From Rhodopseudomonas julia (GTDB taxonomy: Bacteria > Pseudomonadota > Alphaproteobacteria > Rhizobiales > Afifellaceae): DNA of 64,000 nucleotides. Location of the stretch: the NCBI RefSeq assembly GCF_030813515.1, contig NZ_JAUSUK010000002.1, positions 682,001 to 746,000 on the forward strand. The letters are read 5' to 3'. The first letter of the stretch is position 1. Every line of letters begins with the position of its first letter. The notes beneath the pieces were generated by a model. The model saw only the letters and a program-made list of their open reading frames with translations, did not search any database and was not told the DNA's origin. Made by a program: the position numbers and the translations under genes. This document shows positions 1 through 9,592 of the stretch, piece after piece.

Positions 1-859
1 CGGCGACGACCGGGCCATAGACCGCTCCGGCGAATTGCTGCATCCGCGCGAAGAACGAGTTTCCGTCGAAGAGCCGCGGTACGCTCTGGAAGAGGGCGAG
101 ATTGGGATCCTCCTCCATGCGCGCCACCATGCGCAGGACGGTGTCCGCCCGCATCAGGCTGTCGGCATCGAGGACGAGCATGAAATCGTAGCGTCCGCCC
201 CAATTGGCGACGAACTGCTCGATGTTGCCGGCCTTCTTGGCCGAGTTGATCGCGCGTCTGCGATACCAGACCGGCAAGGTGCCGGCGAGCGCGTCGGTCA
301 GCCGGTGCATGGCCAGCGTCTCGCGCACCAGGGATTCGGCGCGGTTGGAATCCGATAAGACGACGATTTCGAAGGCGTGCGCCTGGCCTGCGCGCGCAAT
401 GTCCTCGGCCATCGCCTGCAGGCTGGCGGCGACCATGTCGGCATCTTCGTTATAGACCGGCATGACGATCGCGGTGCGACTGGAGAGCGGGCGCTGCGGG
501 ACCGGCGGGGTCGGCTTCTGGCGTGGGGCCAGGAGCCCGGCGACGGCAAAGCTCGTCGACATCGCGATCCAGGAATAGGTGATGGCGAAGAGGATCGTCA
601 TGATCCCCTCAAGGATGGTGACGCCGCCAGCCGAGACGACGGCGATCATCTCGTGCACGCCGTAGTAAATCAGGCCGCCCGCGGTCAGGATCGCAATCAG
701 CCGCGCATAACGTGCCGCGGCAGGATTGCTGCGCGGCAAAGCATCGACCGGCTCCTTCGAAAAGTCTTGCTGCGGCATCGCCAGCGGATGCTGCGGCGGC
801 ATCGGCCCGAAGGGCCGCAAGACCCGCTCGTCAGGATGGTCGTGCTTCTGCTCGCTCAT
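1..859 (-). CDS. opgH: Glucans biosynthesis glucosyltransferase OpgH (MdoH), C-terminal part missing
   Basis: Inner-membrane glycosyltransferase that polymerises glucose from UDP-glucose into the backbone of osmoregulated periplasmic glucans. Only the first 286 codons lie in the window. After a soluble N-terminal stretch there are two hydrophobic segments (about residues 52-105), then a family-2 glycosyltransferase start with VMPVYNED, the segment NSAKKAGNIEQF and the nucleotide-sugar motif VLDADSLM. The ATG overlaps the opgG stop by 4 bp (ATGA), so the two are translationally coupled. Homologues run to roughly 600-850 residues, so more than half of the protein is outside. The truncation is a window-edge effect, not a mutation. 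Confidence 0.93.
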   Translation of the reverse strand, partial: MSEQKHDHPDERVLRPFGPMPPQHPLAMPQQDFSKEPVDALPRSNPAAARYARLIAILTAGGLIYYGVHEMIAVVSAGGVTILEGIMTILFAITYSWIAMSTSFAVAGLLAPRQKPTPPVPQRPLSSRTAIVMPVYNEDADMVAASLQAMAEDIARAGQAHAFEIVVLSDSNRAESLVRETLAMHRLTDALAGTLPVWYRRRAINSAKKAGNIEQFVANWGGRYDFMLVLDADSLMRADTVLRMVARMEEDPNLALFQSVPRLFDGNSFFARMQQFAGAVYGPVVA

Positions 860-2421
860 TGGGGGACCCAACGGTAGAGCCAGGTTTCGCTGGCGGGCTC
901 GCCGTTTGCGGCGAGACGCACGCGGAATTCCGTCAACTGATCCTCCGGCTCAAAGAGGAACGTCGCTCTGACACCCCCGACAAGGGGGTTGGGCTGCAAC
1001 ACCTGTCCCTTGATGGTGCCGTGATTGGCAGAGACCTCCAACGACAGGCCGTCAAACGCCGGAAGAGTGCCCTCTTCGGGAATGAAATCGATGACATAAA
1101 GGTTGCTGGTGTCGTGAAAGTTCCGTCCGGCGCGGCTGTCGGCGGCATAAAGCGAGCCGGATGGAGCTTTCGGCCGGTCGGTCCAGCGCATGCGGTAGGC
1201 GAAGGAATAGGGCGCACCCGGGCTGACGTCGTAAGACGGACGCCAGAAGGTGACGATATTGTCGTGGATTTCCTTGTCGGTGGGGATTTCCAGAAGCTCC
1301 ACCTGACCGTTTGCCCAGGTGCCGATCGGCTCGATCCAGACGCTCGGGCGGCGCTCGTAGCGGGCTTCCAGATCCTGGAAATCCTGAAAGTCGCGCGCGC
1401 GCTGGACGAGACCGAAGCCGCGTGGGGCGGGATCCATAAAGGACGAGGATTGCAGCGTCGGATAGTTCGAGAGCGGCCGCCAGATCCACTCGTTGTTGCC
1501 AGTCAGCATCTGCAGGCCGTCGCTGTCATGGACCTGCGGGCGGTAATCGTTGAAGCCCGTGCGGTTGAGCGGTCCGAAGAGGAACATCGATGTGAGCGGC
1601 GCAAGGCCGACATGATGCAAGGGCTGGCGCGGGAAAAGCTCACCCGTCACCTCGATCACCGTGTCGCGGCCCGGACGCACGACAAAGCGATAGGCCCCCG
1701 TCGTCGACACGCTGTCGAGGAGCGCATAGATGTTCAGAACCTCTTCACCAGGCTCAGGCTTCTCGATCCAGAACGCGGTGAAACGGGGAAATTCTTCGCC
1801 TTCCGGATCGCCGGTCTTGAGGGCGAGGCCGCGCGCAGACAGCCCGTAATATTGCCCCTGGCCGACGGCGCGGAAGTAAGTCGCGCCCTGAAAGACCAGG
1901 AACTCGTCCCACACATTCGGGCTGTTGATCGGATTGTGGACGCGGAAACCGGAGAAGCCGATATCGACACCTGCGGGTGGCTGCGGCGCCTGACGGAAAT
2001 TGTACATCGACGGGTCGTAGGCGACCTGATGGGCCTCGCCGTTGTCGACGATGAAGATATTCACCCGCTCTTTGAAAAGCGCGCCGCGATGGAGGAAGTC
2101 CAGCTGGAAGGCGAGGCCTTCGTCGCGCCAGAGTCTGGCTTCCCGCCGGAATTCGATCTCGCGGAACTGCGCGTAGTTGAGATCGGCAAAGTCGGCCGGA
2201 AGGTCTTCTTCCGCCTCCTTGAAAGGGCGCTCGGCAAGAGCGCGAGCCTGAGACTTCAGGCCATCCCAAGAAAACGCGTTGTTGCTGGGGGGCGGCGCTG
2301 CGATTTCGGGCGCCGGATTTTCGGGTGTGTCTGAGGAAGCGCCCCGTTGGGCGAATGCGTTGCCGCTTGCGCTTGATGCCGCGGCCGCGAGAGAAGCAAC
2401 GAGAAAGGCCCGCCTGTCCAT
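856..2421 (-). CDS. opgG: Periplasmic glucan biosynthesis protein OpgG/OpgD family
   Basis: Periplasmic protein needed with OpgH to make osmoregulated periplasmic glucans. The N-terminus has a twin-arginine type signal (MDRRAFLVASLAAA) ending near an AFAQ cleavage site, and the rest matches the OpgG beta-sandwich family throughout, with motifs such as YDPSMYNFR, DEFLVFQGATYFRAVG and SNLYVIDF. A Tat signal is typical of OpgD in enterobacteria, so OpgD is an alternative name. I chose the ATG at 2421; a TTG two codons upstream (2427) is also possible. It is first in a two-gene operon with opgH and is divergent from ettA across 281 bp, where a dyad CATGCT/AGCATG (2505-2530) is the only clear symmetry. 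Confidence 0.93.
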   Translation of the reverse strand: MDRRAFLVASLAAAASSASGNAFAQRGASSDTPENPAPEIAAPPPSNNAFSWDGLKSQARALAERPFKEAEEDLPADFADLNYAQFREIEFRREARLWRDEGLAFQLDFLHRGALFKERVNIFIVDNGEAHQVAYDPSMYNFRQAPQPPAGVDIGFSGFRVHNPINSPNVWDEFLVFQGATYFRAVGQGQYYGLSARGLALKTGDPEGEEFPRFTAFWIEKPEPGEEVLNIYALLDSVSTTGAYRFVVRPGRDTVIEVTGELFPRQPLHHVGLAPLTSMFLFGPLNRTGFNDYRPQVHDSDGLQMLTGNNEWIWRPLSNYPTLQSSSFMDPAPRGFGLVQRARDFQDFQDLEARYERRPSVWIEPIGTWANGQVELLEIPTDKEIHDNIVTFWRPSYDVSPGAPYSFAYRMRWTDRPKAPSGSLYAADSRAGRNFHDTSNLYVIDFIPEEGTLPAFDGLSLEVSANHGTIKGQVLQPNPLVGGVRATFLFEPEDQLTEFRVRLAANGEPASETWLYRWVPQ

Positions 2422-2702
2422 ACTCAACTCATAATTATCGGAAAGGACGCGGGCCGAACGCCCGCGTTCCTAACGCGCCTCATAGCACTCGGTTGCCACG
2501 GAAACATGCTTTTTTTGGCGTTGCAGCATGGTTATGCGCGCGGTGAAAGGCTTCGAAATCGGGTCTGCAGCCGTTCGATAGGAAGAAGTTGTGGCAGAGA
2601 TGGGGCGCAAGCACGGGGCGTGCTGCCATTGCTCCCAGCCGCTGCCTCGCTTATGTGGGCTGAAATTCCCTCGCATCCCGAAGACAACGGAGATCGGCGA
2701 CC

Positions 2703-4361
2703 ATGGCGCGCCAGTTCATTTATCATATGTCCGGCCTGTCCAAGGCCTATTCCGGCGGCAAGAAGGTTTTGGACAACATCCACCTGTCCTTCTATCCGGA
2801 TGCCAAGATCGGCGTTCTCGGCCCGAACGGCTCGGGTAAGTCGAGCCTTCTGCGCATCATGGCCGGGATCGACAAAGAGTTCACCGGCGAAGCCTGGGCG
2901 GCCGACGGCGCACGCGTCGGCTATCTGCCGCAGGAGCCGCAGCTCAACCCCGCCAAAGACGTCAAGGGCAACGTGATGGAAGGGGTCGCCGCCAAGCAGG
3001 CGATTCTCGACCGCTACAACGAGCTCATGATGAACTATTCCGACGAGACGGCGGAAGAGGCGGCAAAGCTTCAAGATCAGATCGATAGCGCCAATCTTTG
3101 GGATCTCGATTCAAAGGTCGACATGGCCATGGAGGCGCTGCGCTGCCCGCCGGGCGAGGCTGACGTCAATGTCCTCTCAGGTGGCGAACGCCGCCGCGTG
3201 GCGCTGTGCAAGCTGCTTCTGGAAGAGCCCGACCTTCTCCTCCTCGACGAGCCGACGAACCATCTCGATGCGGAGACAGTGGCGTGGCTCGAAAAGCATC
3301 TGGAGCAGTATCCGGGCGCCGTCCTGATCGTCACCCACGATCGTTACTTCCTGGACAATGTCACGGGTTGGATCCTCGAGCTCGATCGCGGCCGCGGCAT
3401 TCCCTATGAGGGCAATTACACGGCCTATCTGGATTCCAAGTCGAAGCGCATGAAGCAGGAATCGCGCGAGGACGAGGCACGCCAGAAGGTCATCGCACGC
3501 GAGCGCGAATGGATGGGCCGCTCGCCGCAGGCGCGTCAGGCGAAGTCCAAGGCCCGCATCAAGGCTTATGACGAGCTTCTGAAAGCGAATCAGGAACGCA
3601 TGGCAAGCCGCGATGCGCAAATCGTTATTCCGCCGGGCCCGCGCCTCGGCGACGTCGCCATCGAGGCGGAGGGGCTGACGAAAGGCTTCGGCGATCAGCT
3701 GTTGATGGAGGACCTCTCCTTCAAGCTGCCGCCGGGCGGCATCGTCGGCGTCATCGGTCCGAACGGTGCCGGTAAGACGACGCTCTTCCGCATGCTGACG
3801 GGGCAGGAGACGCCAGATGCCGGCGAGATCCGTCTCGGCGACACGGCCATCCTCGGCTATGTCGATCAGAGCCGCGACGACATGGACCCGAATGCGAGCG
3901 TTTGGCAGGAGATTTCCGGCGGGGCGGAGGTGATCCAGCTCGGCAAGCGCGAGATGAATTCGCGTGCCTATGTCGGCGCCTTCAACTTCAAGGGCGGCGA
4001 TCAGCAGAAGCCGGTCGGCAAACTCTCCGGTGGTGAGCGCAACCGTGTGCATCTCGCGAAGATGCTGAAATCGGGCGCCAACATTCTGCTGCTCGACGAG
4101 CCGACCAACGATCTCGACACGGAGACGCTCGCGGCGCTCGAAGAGGCGCTCGAAGATTTCGCCGGCTGCGCCGTGGTCATCAGCCACGATCGCATGTTCC
4201 TCGACCGTCTCGCGACGCACATCCTCTCCTTCGAAGGCGACAGCCATGTCGAATGGTTCGAGGGCAACTTCGAGGCCTATGAAGAGGACAAGAAGCGGCG
4301 GCTCGGCACCGACGCTGTCGAGAACCCGCGGCGGATCAAATACAAGCCGCTGACGCGGTGA
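2703..4361 (+). CDS. ettA: Energy-dependent translational throttle protein EttA (ABC-F)
   Basis: Soluble ABC-F ATPase that binds the ribosomal E site and links translation to the ATP/ADP ratio. At 552 residues it has the usual EttA length. It has two ABC domains: the first with Walker A GPNGSGKS (residues 40-47), signature LSGGERRR (about 158-165) and Walker B LLLLDEPTNHLD; the second with GPNGAGKTT, LSGGERNR and ILLLDEPTNDLD. The charged linker between them (PtIM region, around EWMGRSPQARQAKSKAR) is typical of ABC-F proteins. There are no membrane segments, so it is not a transporter. It appears to be a single-gene transcript with GGAG 10 bases before the ATG and a terminator directly downstream. 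Confidence 0.96.
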   Translation: MARQFIYHMSGLSKAYSGGKKVLDNIHLSFYPDAKIGVLGPNGSGKSSLLRIMAGIDKEFTGEAWAADGARVGYLPQEPQLNPAKDVKGNVMEGVAAKQAILDRYNELMMNYSDETAEEAAKLQDQIDSANLWDLDSKVDMAMEALRCPPGEADVNVLSGGERRRVALCKLLLEEPDLLLLDEPTNHLDAETVAWLEKHLEQYPGAVLIVTHDRYFLDNVTGWILELDRGRGIPYEGNYTAYLDSKSKRMKQESREDEARQKVIAREREWMGRSPQARQAKSKARIKAYDELLKANQERMASRDAQIVIPPGPRLGDVAIEAEGLTKGFGDQLLMEDLSFKLPPGGIVGVIGPNGAGKTTLFRMLTGQETPDAGEIRLGDTAILGYVDQSRDDMDPNASVWQEISGGAEVIQLGKREMNSRAYVGAFNFKGGDQQKPVGKLSGGERNRVHLAKMLKSGANILLLDEPTNDLDTETLAALEEALEDFAGCAVVISHDRMFLDRLATHILSFEGDSHVEWFEGNFEAYEEDKKRRLGTDAVENPRRIKYKPLTR

Positions 4362-4383
4362 GGATCACACACGGTCTTGGCTC

Positions 4384-4410
4384 GGGGCGCTTCGGCGCCC
4401 CTTGCTTTTT
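4384..4410 (+). terminator. Rho-independent terminator after ettA
   Basis: Perfect 7-bp stem GGGGCGC/GCGCCCC closed by a TTCG tetraloop, followed by TTGCTTTTT. It sits 22 bases after the ettA stop and just before the convergent permease gene. Confidence 0.85.
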
Positions 4411-4421
4411 GCGGCTTTCGG

Positions 4422-5741
4422 CTAGGCTTTTGTCTCGCTCTGCGGGCCCGTATGGCGCCGCTGGCCGCGGCGCCAGATGAGAACCGCTTCCACGAGGATG
4501 GCCGCGAGATAGGCGCTTACGAGCCAGGCGAGGCTCACCTTGTCCTCCTGCCAAGTGTGCCACATCAAGACGGCGAAGCTCGCCGCGGCAAGGAGGCTGC
4601 CTGCGGCCGGCAGGAGCGGCGACATCTTGATCCGCCGCGCGAGGCGGAAGGCCGCGAGGTTCACGGCGGTGAAGATCACCAGGAAGGTGGCACTCGCAAA
4701 GGTCGAGATGACCTGCAGGGGCGCGGCAAGCGTGAAGCCGATCGCAAGCGCCGTCAGGACGATCAGGGAGACGAAGGGCACCGGGCGGGTGCGTTCGCGC
4801 ATCGAGAAGATTTTCGGCAGGGCATGTTCGCGTGCCATCACCATGGCGAGGCGCGCCGCACCGAAGAGCGTGGCGTTGATGGCCGAGGCTGTGGAGAGGA
4901 GGGCGGCGATGCCGATCAGCGTGAAGCCCGCCGCACCGAGTGTCGGGCGGGCGGCGACGGCGAGCACGTATTCCTGATCCTTCTGGATCTCCTGGGGCGT
5001 CAGATTGCCGAGAGCCGCGATCGCGACGACGACATAGATCGCGGTGGTGACGAGGATGGCGATGACGATCGCCCGCGGCAGGTTTCGCTCCGGGTTCGCC
5101 ATTTCATCGACGGCGTTCGGAATGAGTTCGAAGCCTTCATAGGCGACGAAAATGAGCGCGATCGCGGCGATCGGCGCTGTGATGCCGAGATTGAAGACCG
5201 GCACGAAATGGTCGGCCTTGATGCCGCCCATGGCGACGGCTGCAAACAGCGCCAGAATGGCGAGCTTGATCGCCACGACACCGAGCTCGACGCCGCCGGA
5301 GATTTTCGCCCCGATGAGATTGATCGCGAGGAAAAGGCCGAGGACGAAGGCGCCCAAGGCGCCGGGTGCCCAGGCCGGATCAGCCGTCGCAGGCAGAAGG
5401 CTCGCGCCATATTCACCGAAGGCGCTCGCATAAAGGGCGAGCGTGCCGACATAGCCAGCCACAAGCAGCCAGCCCGCGACGCCGGCGATTGCGGGTGCGG
5501 CGAATGCCTTCTCGATATAGGTGAAACTGCCGCCGTCATCACGGAACGTGAGGCCGAGGCGGGCGTAGGAGAGGCCCGTCAGAAGCGCGATCGCGCCACC
5601 GCCTGCGAGCGTCAAGGCGACCGCGTGGCCGGCTGTCGCCATCGCCAGGCCGAGAACGGCGAAGATGCCGCCGCCAATCATGCCGCCGATGCCGAGAGCG
5701 GTCACCTCGACGAGGCTGAGCTTTTCCGATTTTTGCGCCAT
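4422..5741 (-). CDS. APC-superfamily amino acid permease
   Basis: Integral inner-membrane transporter of 439 residues, very hydrophobic, with about 12 predicted helices. The N-terminus carries the APC signature: a first helix broken at GIGGMIGGGIFAVLG (substrate and ion site), then helix 2 and GGSFTYIEKAF. GYVGTLALYASAFGEYG and IFVAYEGFELIPNAVDEM (helix 6 region with NPERNLPRAI after it) also match the family. Proton-coupled amino acid uptake or exchange is the family role, but the substrate cannot be read from the sequence. It stands alone, convergent with ettA and separated by 106 bp from the MBL-fold gene on the same strand. Confidence 0.88.
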   Translation of the reverse strand: MAQKSEKLSLVEVTALGIGGMIGGGIFAVLGLAMATAGHAVALTLAGGGAIALLTGLSYARLGLTFRDDGGSFTYIEKAFAAPAIAGVAGWLLVAGYVGTLALYASAFGEYGASLLPATADPAWAPGALGAFVLGLFLAINLIGAKISGGVELGVVAIKLAILALFAAVAMGGIKADHFVPVFNLGITAPIAAIALIFVAYEGFELIPNAVDEMANPERNLPRAIVIAILVTTAIYVVVAIAALGNLTPQEIQKDQEYVLAVAARPTLGAAGFTLIGIAALLSTASAINATLFGAARLAMVMAREHALPKIFSMRERTRPVPFVSLIVLTALAIGFTLAAPLQVISTFASATFLVIFTAVNLAAFRLARRIKMSPLLPAAGSLLAAASFAVLMWHTWQEDKVSLAWLVSAYLAAILVEAVLIWRRGQRRHTGPQSETKA

Positions 5742-5847
5742 CTTGTCCGTTCGCCAGGAATTGCAGCTCTGCTTCGCCCCACGGCAAGTGATAACGCCGA
5801 CGGAGGGGGAAGGTGCAACTGCGGACCAGATCTAGACGATTGAGGGC

Positions 5848-6825
5848 CTAGTGTCCCGGCAGCACCAGCACTTTCGGGTCGAGCGGCAGGGTGGCGACGG
5901 AGACCGTGGTTTCTGCGCTCGGATTGATCTCGACGGCAAAATCCTCGCCGAGGCGCGAGAGGAAGCGCTGCAGTGTCCCCATGCCGAAATAATGCATGGG
6001 AAGGATGAGGCGGGATTTCAGCACTTTCAGCGTTTCCACGACGGCGTCCTGGCTCATCGTATAGGAGCCGTCGACCGCCACCATGACGATGTCGAGCTGG
6101 CCGATGACGCCGAGATCTTCCGGCGCCAGCACGTGATGGAGGTGGCCGAGATGGCCGATGCACATACCGGCCGTCTCGAAGATGAAGATGGAATTGCCCG
6201 CCGTCTCGCGGCCGCCGAAGCTGCGAATGTCGGTCGGCACGTTGCGGATGAGGACGTCGCGGAGGGTGAGGTTGTGGTGCGCTTCGCCGCCTTGCGGGTT
6301 CCAGCCGCGCAGCACATGGGCGATCGCCGGATCGGGCTGGTCGGTGTAATGCGAGGAATGGGCGTGGTTCATGGTGACGACGTCCGGCGTTACGCCGCCG
6401 GCCCAGCCGTCGTAATCGGTGGCGATCGTCACACCCTCGGGGCTTTCGATGAGAAAGGTGGCGTGACCGAGGAAGCGGATCGTCACCTCGCCCTGGTCGG
6501 GCGGCGTCAGGGCGAAGGGTTTGCCCTGGATGAGGCGCCGCGCTGGCACGTCGAGGCGGCGATAGCTCGCATAAAGCGTGGGCGGGGCGGCTTTTGCGAT
6601 CGCGAGGCAGCGGCTCGGCGTCTGGCGCGCGGTCTGCTCCTGAGCCGGCAAGGGCGCGGCGTTTGCCGCCCCGCCAAGGGGCCCGATCAAGGCGGCAAGC
6701 GTGATGATCGCAGCGCTGATCTTGCGGGCGATCTTACTGGCGACCGGGCGGGCGATCGCGCAGGTAAAGGCAGGGGAGGCTGCTCCCCTCATCCACAGCC
6801 GGCGGAGTGGCGAAAGCGGCCGCAT
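5848..6825 (-). CDS. Exported MBL-fold metal-dependent hydrolase (UlaG-like)
   Basis: Metallo-beta-lactamase-fold protein of 325 residues with an N-terminal hydrophobic export or anchor segment (SAAIITLAALIGPLGGAANA), so probably periplasmic. The fold starts at GEVTIRFLGHATFLIE, characteristic of the UlaG/YycJ-like branch. The metal motif HxHxxH is read as MNHAHSSHYTD, and further histidines lie at GHLGHLHHVL and LPMHYFGMG. The substrate is unknown. The start is supported by GGAGAG about 5 bases before the ATG at 6825. It is transcribed toward the permease, with no obvious operon partner. Confidence 0.8.
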   Translation of the reverse strand: MRPLSPLRRLWMRGAASPAFTCAIARPVASKIARKISAAIITLAALIGPLGGAANAAPLPAQEQTARQTPSRCLAIAKAAPPTLYASYRRLDVPARRLIQGKPFALTPPDQGEVTIRFLGHATFLIESPEGVTIATDYDGWAGGVTPDVVTMNHAHSSHYTDQPDPAIAHVLRGWNPQGGEAHHNLTLRDVLIRNVPTDIRSFGGRETAGNSIFIFETAGMCIGHLGHLHHVLAPEDLGVIGQLDIVMVAVDGSYTMSQDAVVETLKVLKSRLILPMHYFGMGTLQRFLSRLGEDFAVEINPSAETTVSVATLPLDPKVLVLPGH

Positions 6826-6949
6826 GCCATCTCTCCGATCATGCCTTCATCTGATGGAATGTAGCGGCGGGTGCGTGTGACGCAACGCCGGCTGGACCTC
6901 TACACGGCAACTTGACCGAACCGGGAGGTTGCGGCCTTTGTTGGTGTCG

Positions 6950-7006
6950 GCCTGGCGGGCGGGGGATTTTGCGCGGCAGTTATGCCTGGCGGGATTTTGC
7001 GCTGCA
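6950..7006. repeat. Imperfect direct repeat upstream of the OYE gene
   Basis: The decamer GCCTGGCGGG occurs at 6950-6959 and 6984-6993, and each copy is followed by an ATTTTGCGC(G/T)GCA block (6966-6978 and 6994-7006). The first copy has six extra bases between the two parts. It lies 50-110 bases before the reductase start and could be a control site or a small tandem duplication. Confidence 0.55.
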
Positions 7007-7057
7007 CCTAGTTAGAGGCGGACCGACACCCGCCCGCCGTTTTAAGAAGGGAAGTTC

Positions 7058-8164
7058 ATGTCTGAGACGCTGCCGAAACTCTTTCAGCCTATCGATCTCG
7101 GTCCCGTACCGCTTGCCAACCGCATCGTCATGGCGCCGTTGACGCGCAGCCGGGCCGACGAGGACGACGCACCCCGGGACTGGCATGTGGAATATTACCG
7201 CCAGCGCGCCTCTGCCGGCCTCATCATCGCCGAAGCGACGCAGATTTCCCCGCAGGGCAAAGGTTATGCCTGGACGCCGGGCATTCATTCAGACCTGCAG
7301 GTGGAGCGCTGGCGTGCGGTGACCGACGCCGTGCACGACGCCGGCGGGAAGATCGTCCTGCAATTGTGGCATGTCGGGCGCATCTCGCATCCCGATCTGC
7401 AGCCGAACGGCCAGTTGCCGGTCGCACCGTCTCCGATCAAGCCGGACGTCAAAGCCTTCACCGAGGACGGGTTCAAGGACGCCGTGGAGCCGCGGGGGCT
7501 CAGCGCCGATGAGCTGCCGGATATCGTAGACGACTACCGCAAGGCGGCCGCGAACGCTCAGCGTGCCGGTTTCGACGGCGTCGAAATCCATTCCGCCAAT
7601 GGCTATCTGCTCGACCAGTTCTTGCGCGACAAGACCAACAAGCGCCACGACACCTATGGTGGCTCGATCGACAATCGCATGCGGTTCCCGCTGCAAGTGG
7701 TCGATGCCGTCGTCGATGTCTGGGGTCCGGAGCGCGTCGGGATCCGCATTTCGCCGGTCAGTCCCGCGAACGATATTGCCGATTCCGATCCGGAGATGCT
7801 TTTCCGCGCCTATGTGCGGGAACTCTCCGAAAGACGGCTCGTCTATCTGCACGTCATCGAGGGTGAGACGCGCGGTGCCCGCCAGCCCGACGGGCAGTTC
7901 GACGTCACGACGTTGAAACGGGATTTTTCCGGCCTCTACATCGGCAACAACGGCTATACGCGCGAGCTCGCGATCTCGGCCGTCGAAGAGGAGAAGGCCG
8001 ATCTCGTCGCCTTCGGGCGGCCGTTCATCTCCAATCCCGACCTCGTGGAGCGGCTCAAGCGGAATGCTCCGCTCGCCGAGCCGGACCAGGCGACGTTCTA
8101 TGGCGGCGACGAGCACGGATATACAGACTATCCGACGCTTTCCGCCGAGCCGGCATCCGCCTGA
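7058..8164 (+). CDS. Alkene reductase, Old Yellow Enzyme family (NemA-like)
   Basis: FMN-dependent ene-reductase using NAD(P)H to reduce activated C=C bonds or nitro groups and N-ethylmaleimide-like electrophiles. The 368 residues form one TIM barrel, the usual length. Visible motifs: NRIVMAPLTRSR with the flavin-site threonine, the substrate-binding pair His178/Asn181 and the proton donor Tyr183 in IHSANGYLLDQFL, TYGGSIDNR, and the phosphate-binding C-terminal part IGNNGYTRELA...VAFGRPFISNPDL. GAAGGGAAG lies before the ATG. It is monocistronic. In other bacteria such genes often have a TetR regulator (NemR) beside them; none is present here. Confidence 0.93.
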   Translation: MSETLPKLFQPIDLGPVPLANRIVMAPLTRSRADEDDAPRDWHVEYYRQRASAGLIIAEATQISPQGKGYAWTPGIHSDLQVERWRAVTDAVHDAGGKIVLQLWHVGRISHPDLQPNGQLPVAPSPIKPDVKAFTEDGFKDAVEPRGLSADELPDIVDDYRKAAANAQRAGFDGVEIHSANGYLLDQFLRDKTNKRHDTYGGSIDNRMRFPLQVVDAVVDVWGPERVGIRISPVSPANDIADSDPEMLFRAYVRELSERRLVYLHVIEGETRGARQPDGQFDVTTLKRDFSGLYIGNNGYTRELAISAVEEEKADLVAFGRPFISNPDLVERLKRNAPLAEPDQATFYGGDEHGYTDYPTLSAEPASA

Positions 8165-8270
8165 ACGAAAGTTTTGACAGATCCGCGCTCCGCTTCTTGA
8201 AAAGGCCCACTTCTTGAATCGTTTGGGGGCCGCGCCAGGTTGCGGGGCGCGGGAATCAGCAGGAGATCTC

Positions 8271-9452
8271 ATGCGCGCGAAATGTATGTGGACGGCGGCC
8301 GTCTTCGGTCTCGTCCTTGCGACGCCGGCTGCCGCTCAGCAATGCGGCGGCGACTTTTCGACCTGGCTCAACGGCGTGAAGCGGGAGGCGGCCGCCGCTG
8401 GCGTGTCCGATCGGGGCCTTTCCGCCCTTTCCGGTGTGCAGCTCGATCGGCGGGTCATTTCGCGCGATCGCGCGCAGGGCGTGTTCACTCAGACTTTTGC
8501 CGAATTCGCGGGCCGTATGGTCAACGATTATCGGCTGAAGAACGGACGCTCGCTTCTCAACAAATATGCCTCGACCTTCTCGCGCATCGAGCAGCAATAC
8601 GGCGTTCCAGGACCGGTGATTTCGGCGTTCTGGGCGCTGGAGACGGATTTCGGCGCCAATCAGGGCGATTTCGATACGCTCAACGCGCTTGCCACGCTTG
8701 CGCATGATTGCCGAAGGCCGGAGCTTTTCAGGCCGCAGCTCATCGCCGCCTTGAAGCTCCTCGATCGCGGCGACCTTGCACGCTCGGAGATGAAGGGTGC
8801 CTGGGCGGGTGAGCTCGGCCAGACGCAGATCCTGCCTTCGGATTATCTCGCCTCCGGCGTCGACTTCGACGGCGACGGACATGTGAACCTGAAGAAGAGC
8901 GTTCCCGACGTGCTCGCGACCGCCGGCAATTTCCTGAACCGCCTCGGCTGGCGTGCGAACGAGCCGTGGCTGCAGGAGGTCGTGATTCCGGCCGATCTGC
9001 CTTGGGCGGAGGCCGGGCTCTACAACAAAGTGCCGGTGAGCAAGTGGGAATCCTGGGGCGTGAAGGCGCGTTCGGGCAATCTTCCGGGCGGTTCTTTGCC
9101 CGCCTCTTTGGTCCTGCCGATGGGACGCAACGGGCCAGCCTTCCTCGCCTATCCGAACTTCCATGTCTTCCTGGAATGGAACCAGTCGCTCGTTTACGCC
9201 ACCACGGCCGCTTATCTCGCGACGCGTCTCGATGGGGCTCCGCGTGCGGATATGGGCAATGCCTCCTCCGGTCTGTCGTCTGCGCAGATGAAGCAGCTGC
9301 AACAGGCGCTTCTCGACAAGGGTTATCAGGTCGGAAAGGTCGATGGCATTCTGGGCGCGATGACGCGTGACGCCGTGCGCTCCGAACAGCTGCGCCTCGG
9401 CCTGCCTGCCGATGCCTGGCCGACAGAAGAGCTGCTCGCCAAGATTCGCTAG
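8271..9452 (+). CDS. Lytic murein transglycosylase, MltB family, with peptidoglycan-binding domain
   Basis: Periplasmic enzyme cleaving the MurNAc-GlcNAc bond of peptidoglycan with 1,6-anhydro ring formation. The start at 8271 is set by GGAG six bases upstream and gives a clean signal peptide (MRAKCMWTAAVFGLVLATPAAAQ); a longer frame from 8214 would bury it. The SLT_2 domain follows, with the catalytic glutamate expected in SAFWALETDFGANQG and the family segments GELGQTQILPSDY and DFDGDGHVNL. The C-terminal 60 residues (LSSAQMKQLQQALLDKGYQVGKVDGILG) form a PG_binding_1 domain. Total 393 residues. No lipobox, so probably soluble in the periplasm. Confidence 0.92.
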   Translation: MRAKCMWTAAVFGLVLATPAAAQQCGGDFSTWLNGVKREAAAAGVSDRGLSALSGVQLDRRVISRDRAQGVFTQTFAEFAGRMVNDYRLKNGRSLLNKYASTFSRIEQQYGVPGPVISAFWALETDFGANQGDFDTLNALATLAHDCRRPELFRPQLIAALKLLDRGDLARSEMKGAWAGELGQTQILPSDYLASGVDFDGDGHVNLKKSVPDVLATAGNFLNRLGWRANEPWLQEVVIPADLPWAEAGLYNKVPVSKWESWGVKARSGNLPGGSLPASLVLPMGRNGPAFLAYPNFHVFLEWNQSLVYATTAAYLATRLDGAPRADMGNASSGLSSAQMKQLQQALLDKGYQVGKVDGILGAMTRDAVRSEQLRLGLPADAWPTEELLAKIR

Positions 9453-9592
9453 ATGTGAGCGTTCGCTGTCCGGATGATGGCCTGAGTGCTGTCGCGGCGA
9501 AACAAACCCTTCATGATCTCAAGGCTAAACGACCTCCGCAGGGATGCGCGAAGGGGGCCGTTTGGCCGCGAGAGTGTTGGGGAGAGCGCCAG

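Noticed and set aside
712-2334. 540-codon plus-strand frame opposite opgG
   Set aside because: Shadow of the OpgG reading frame, which is conserved over its whole length.
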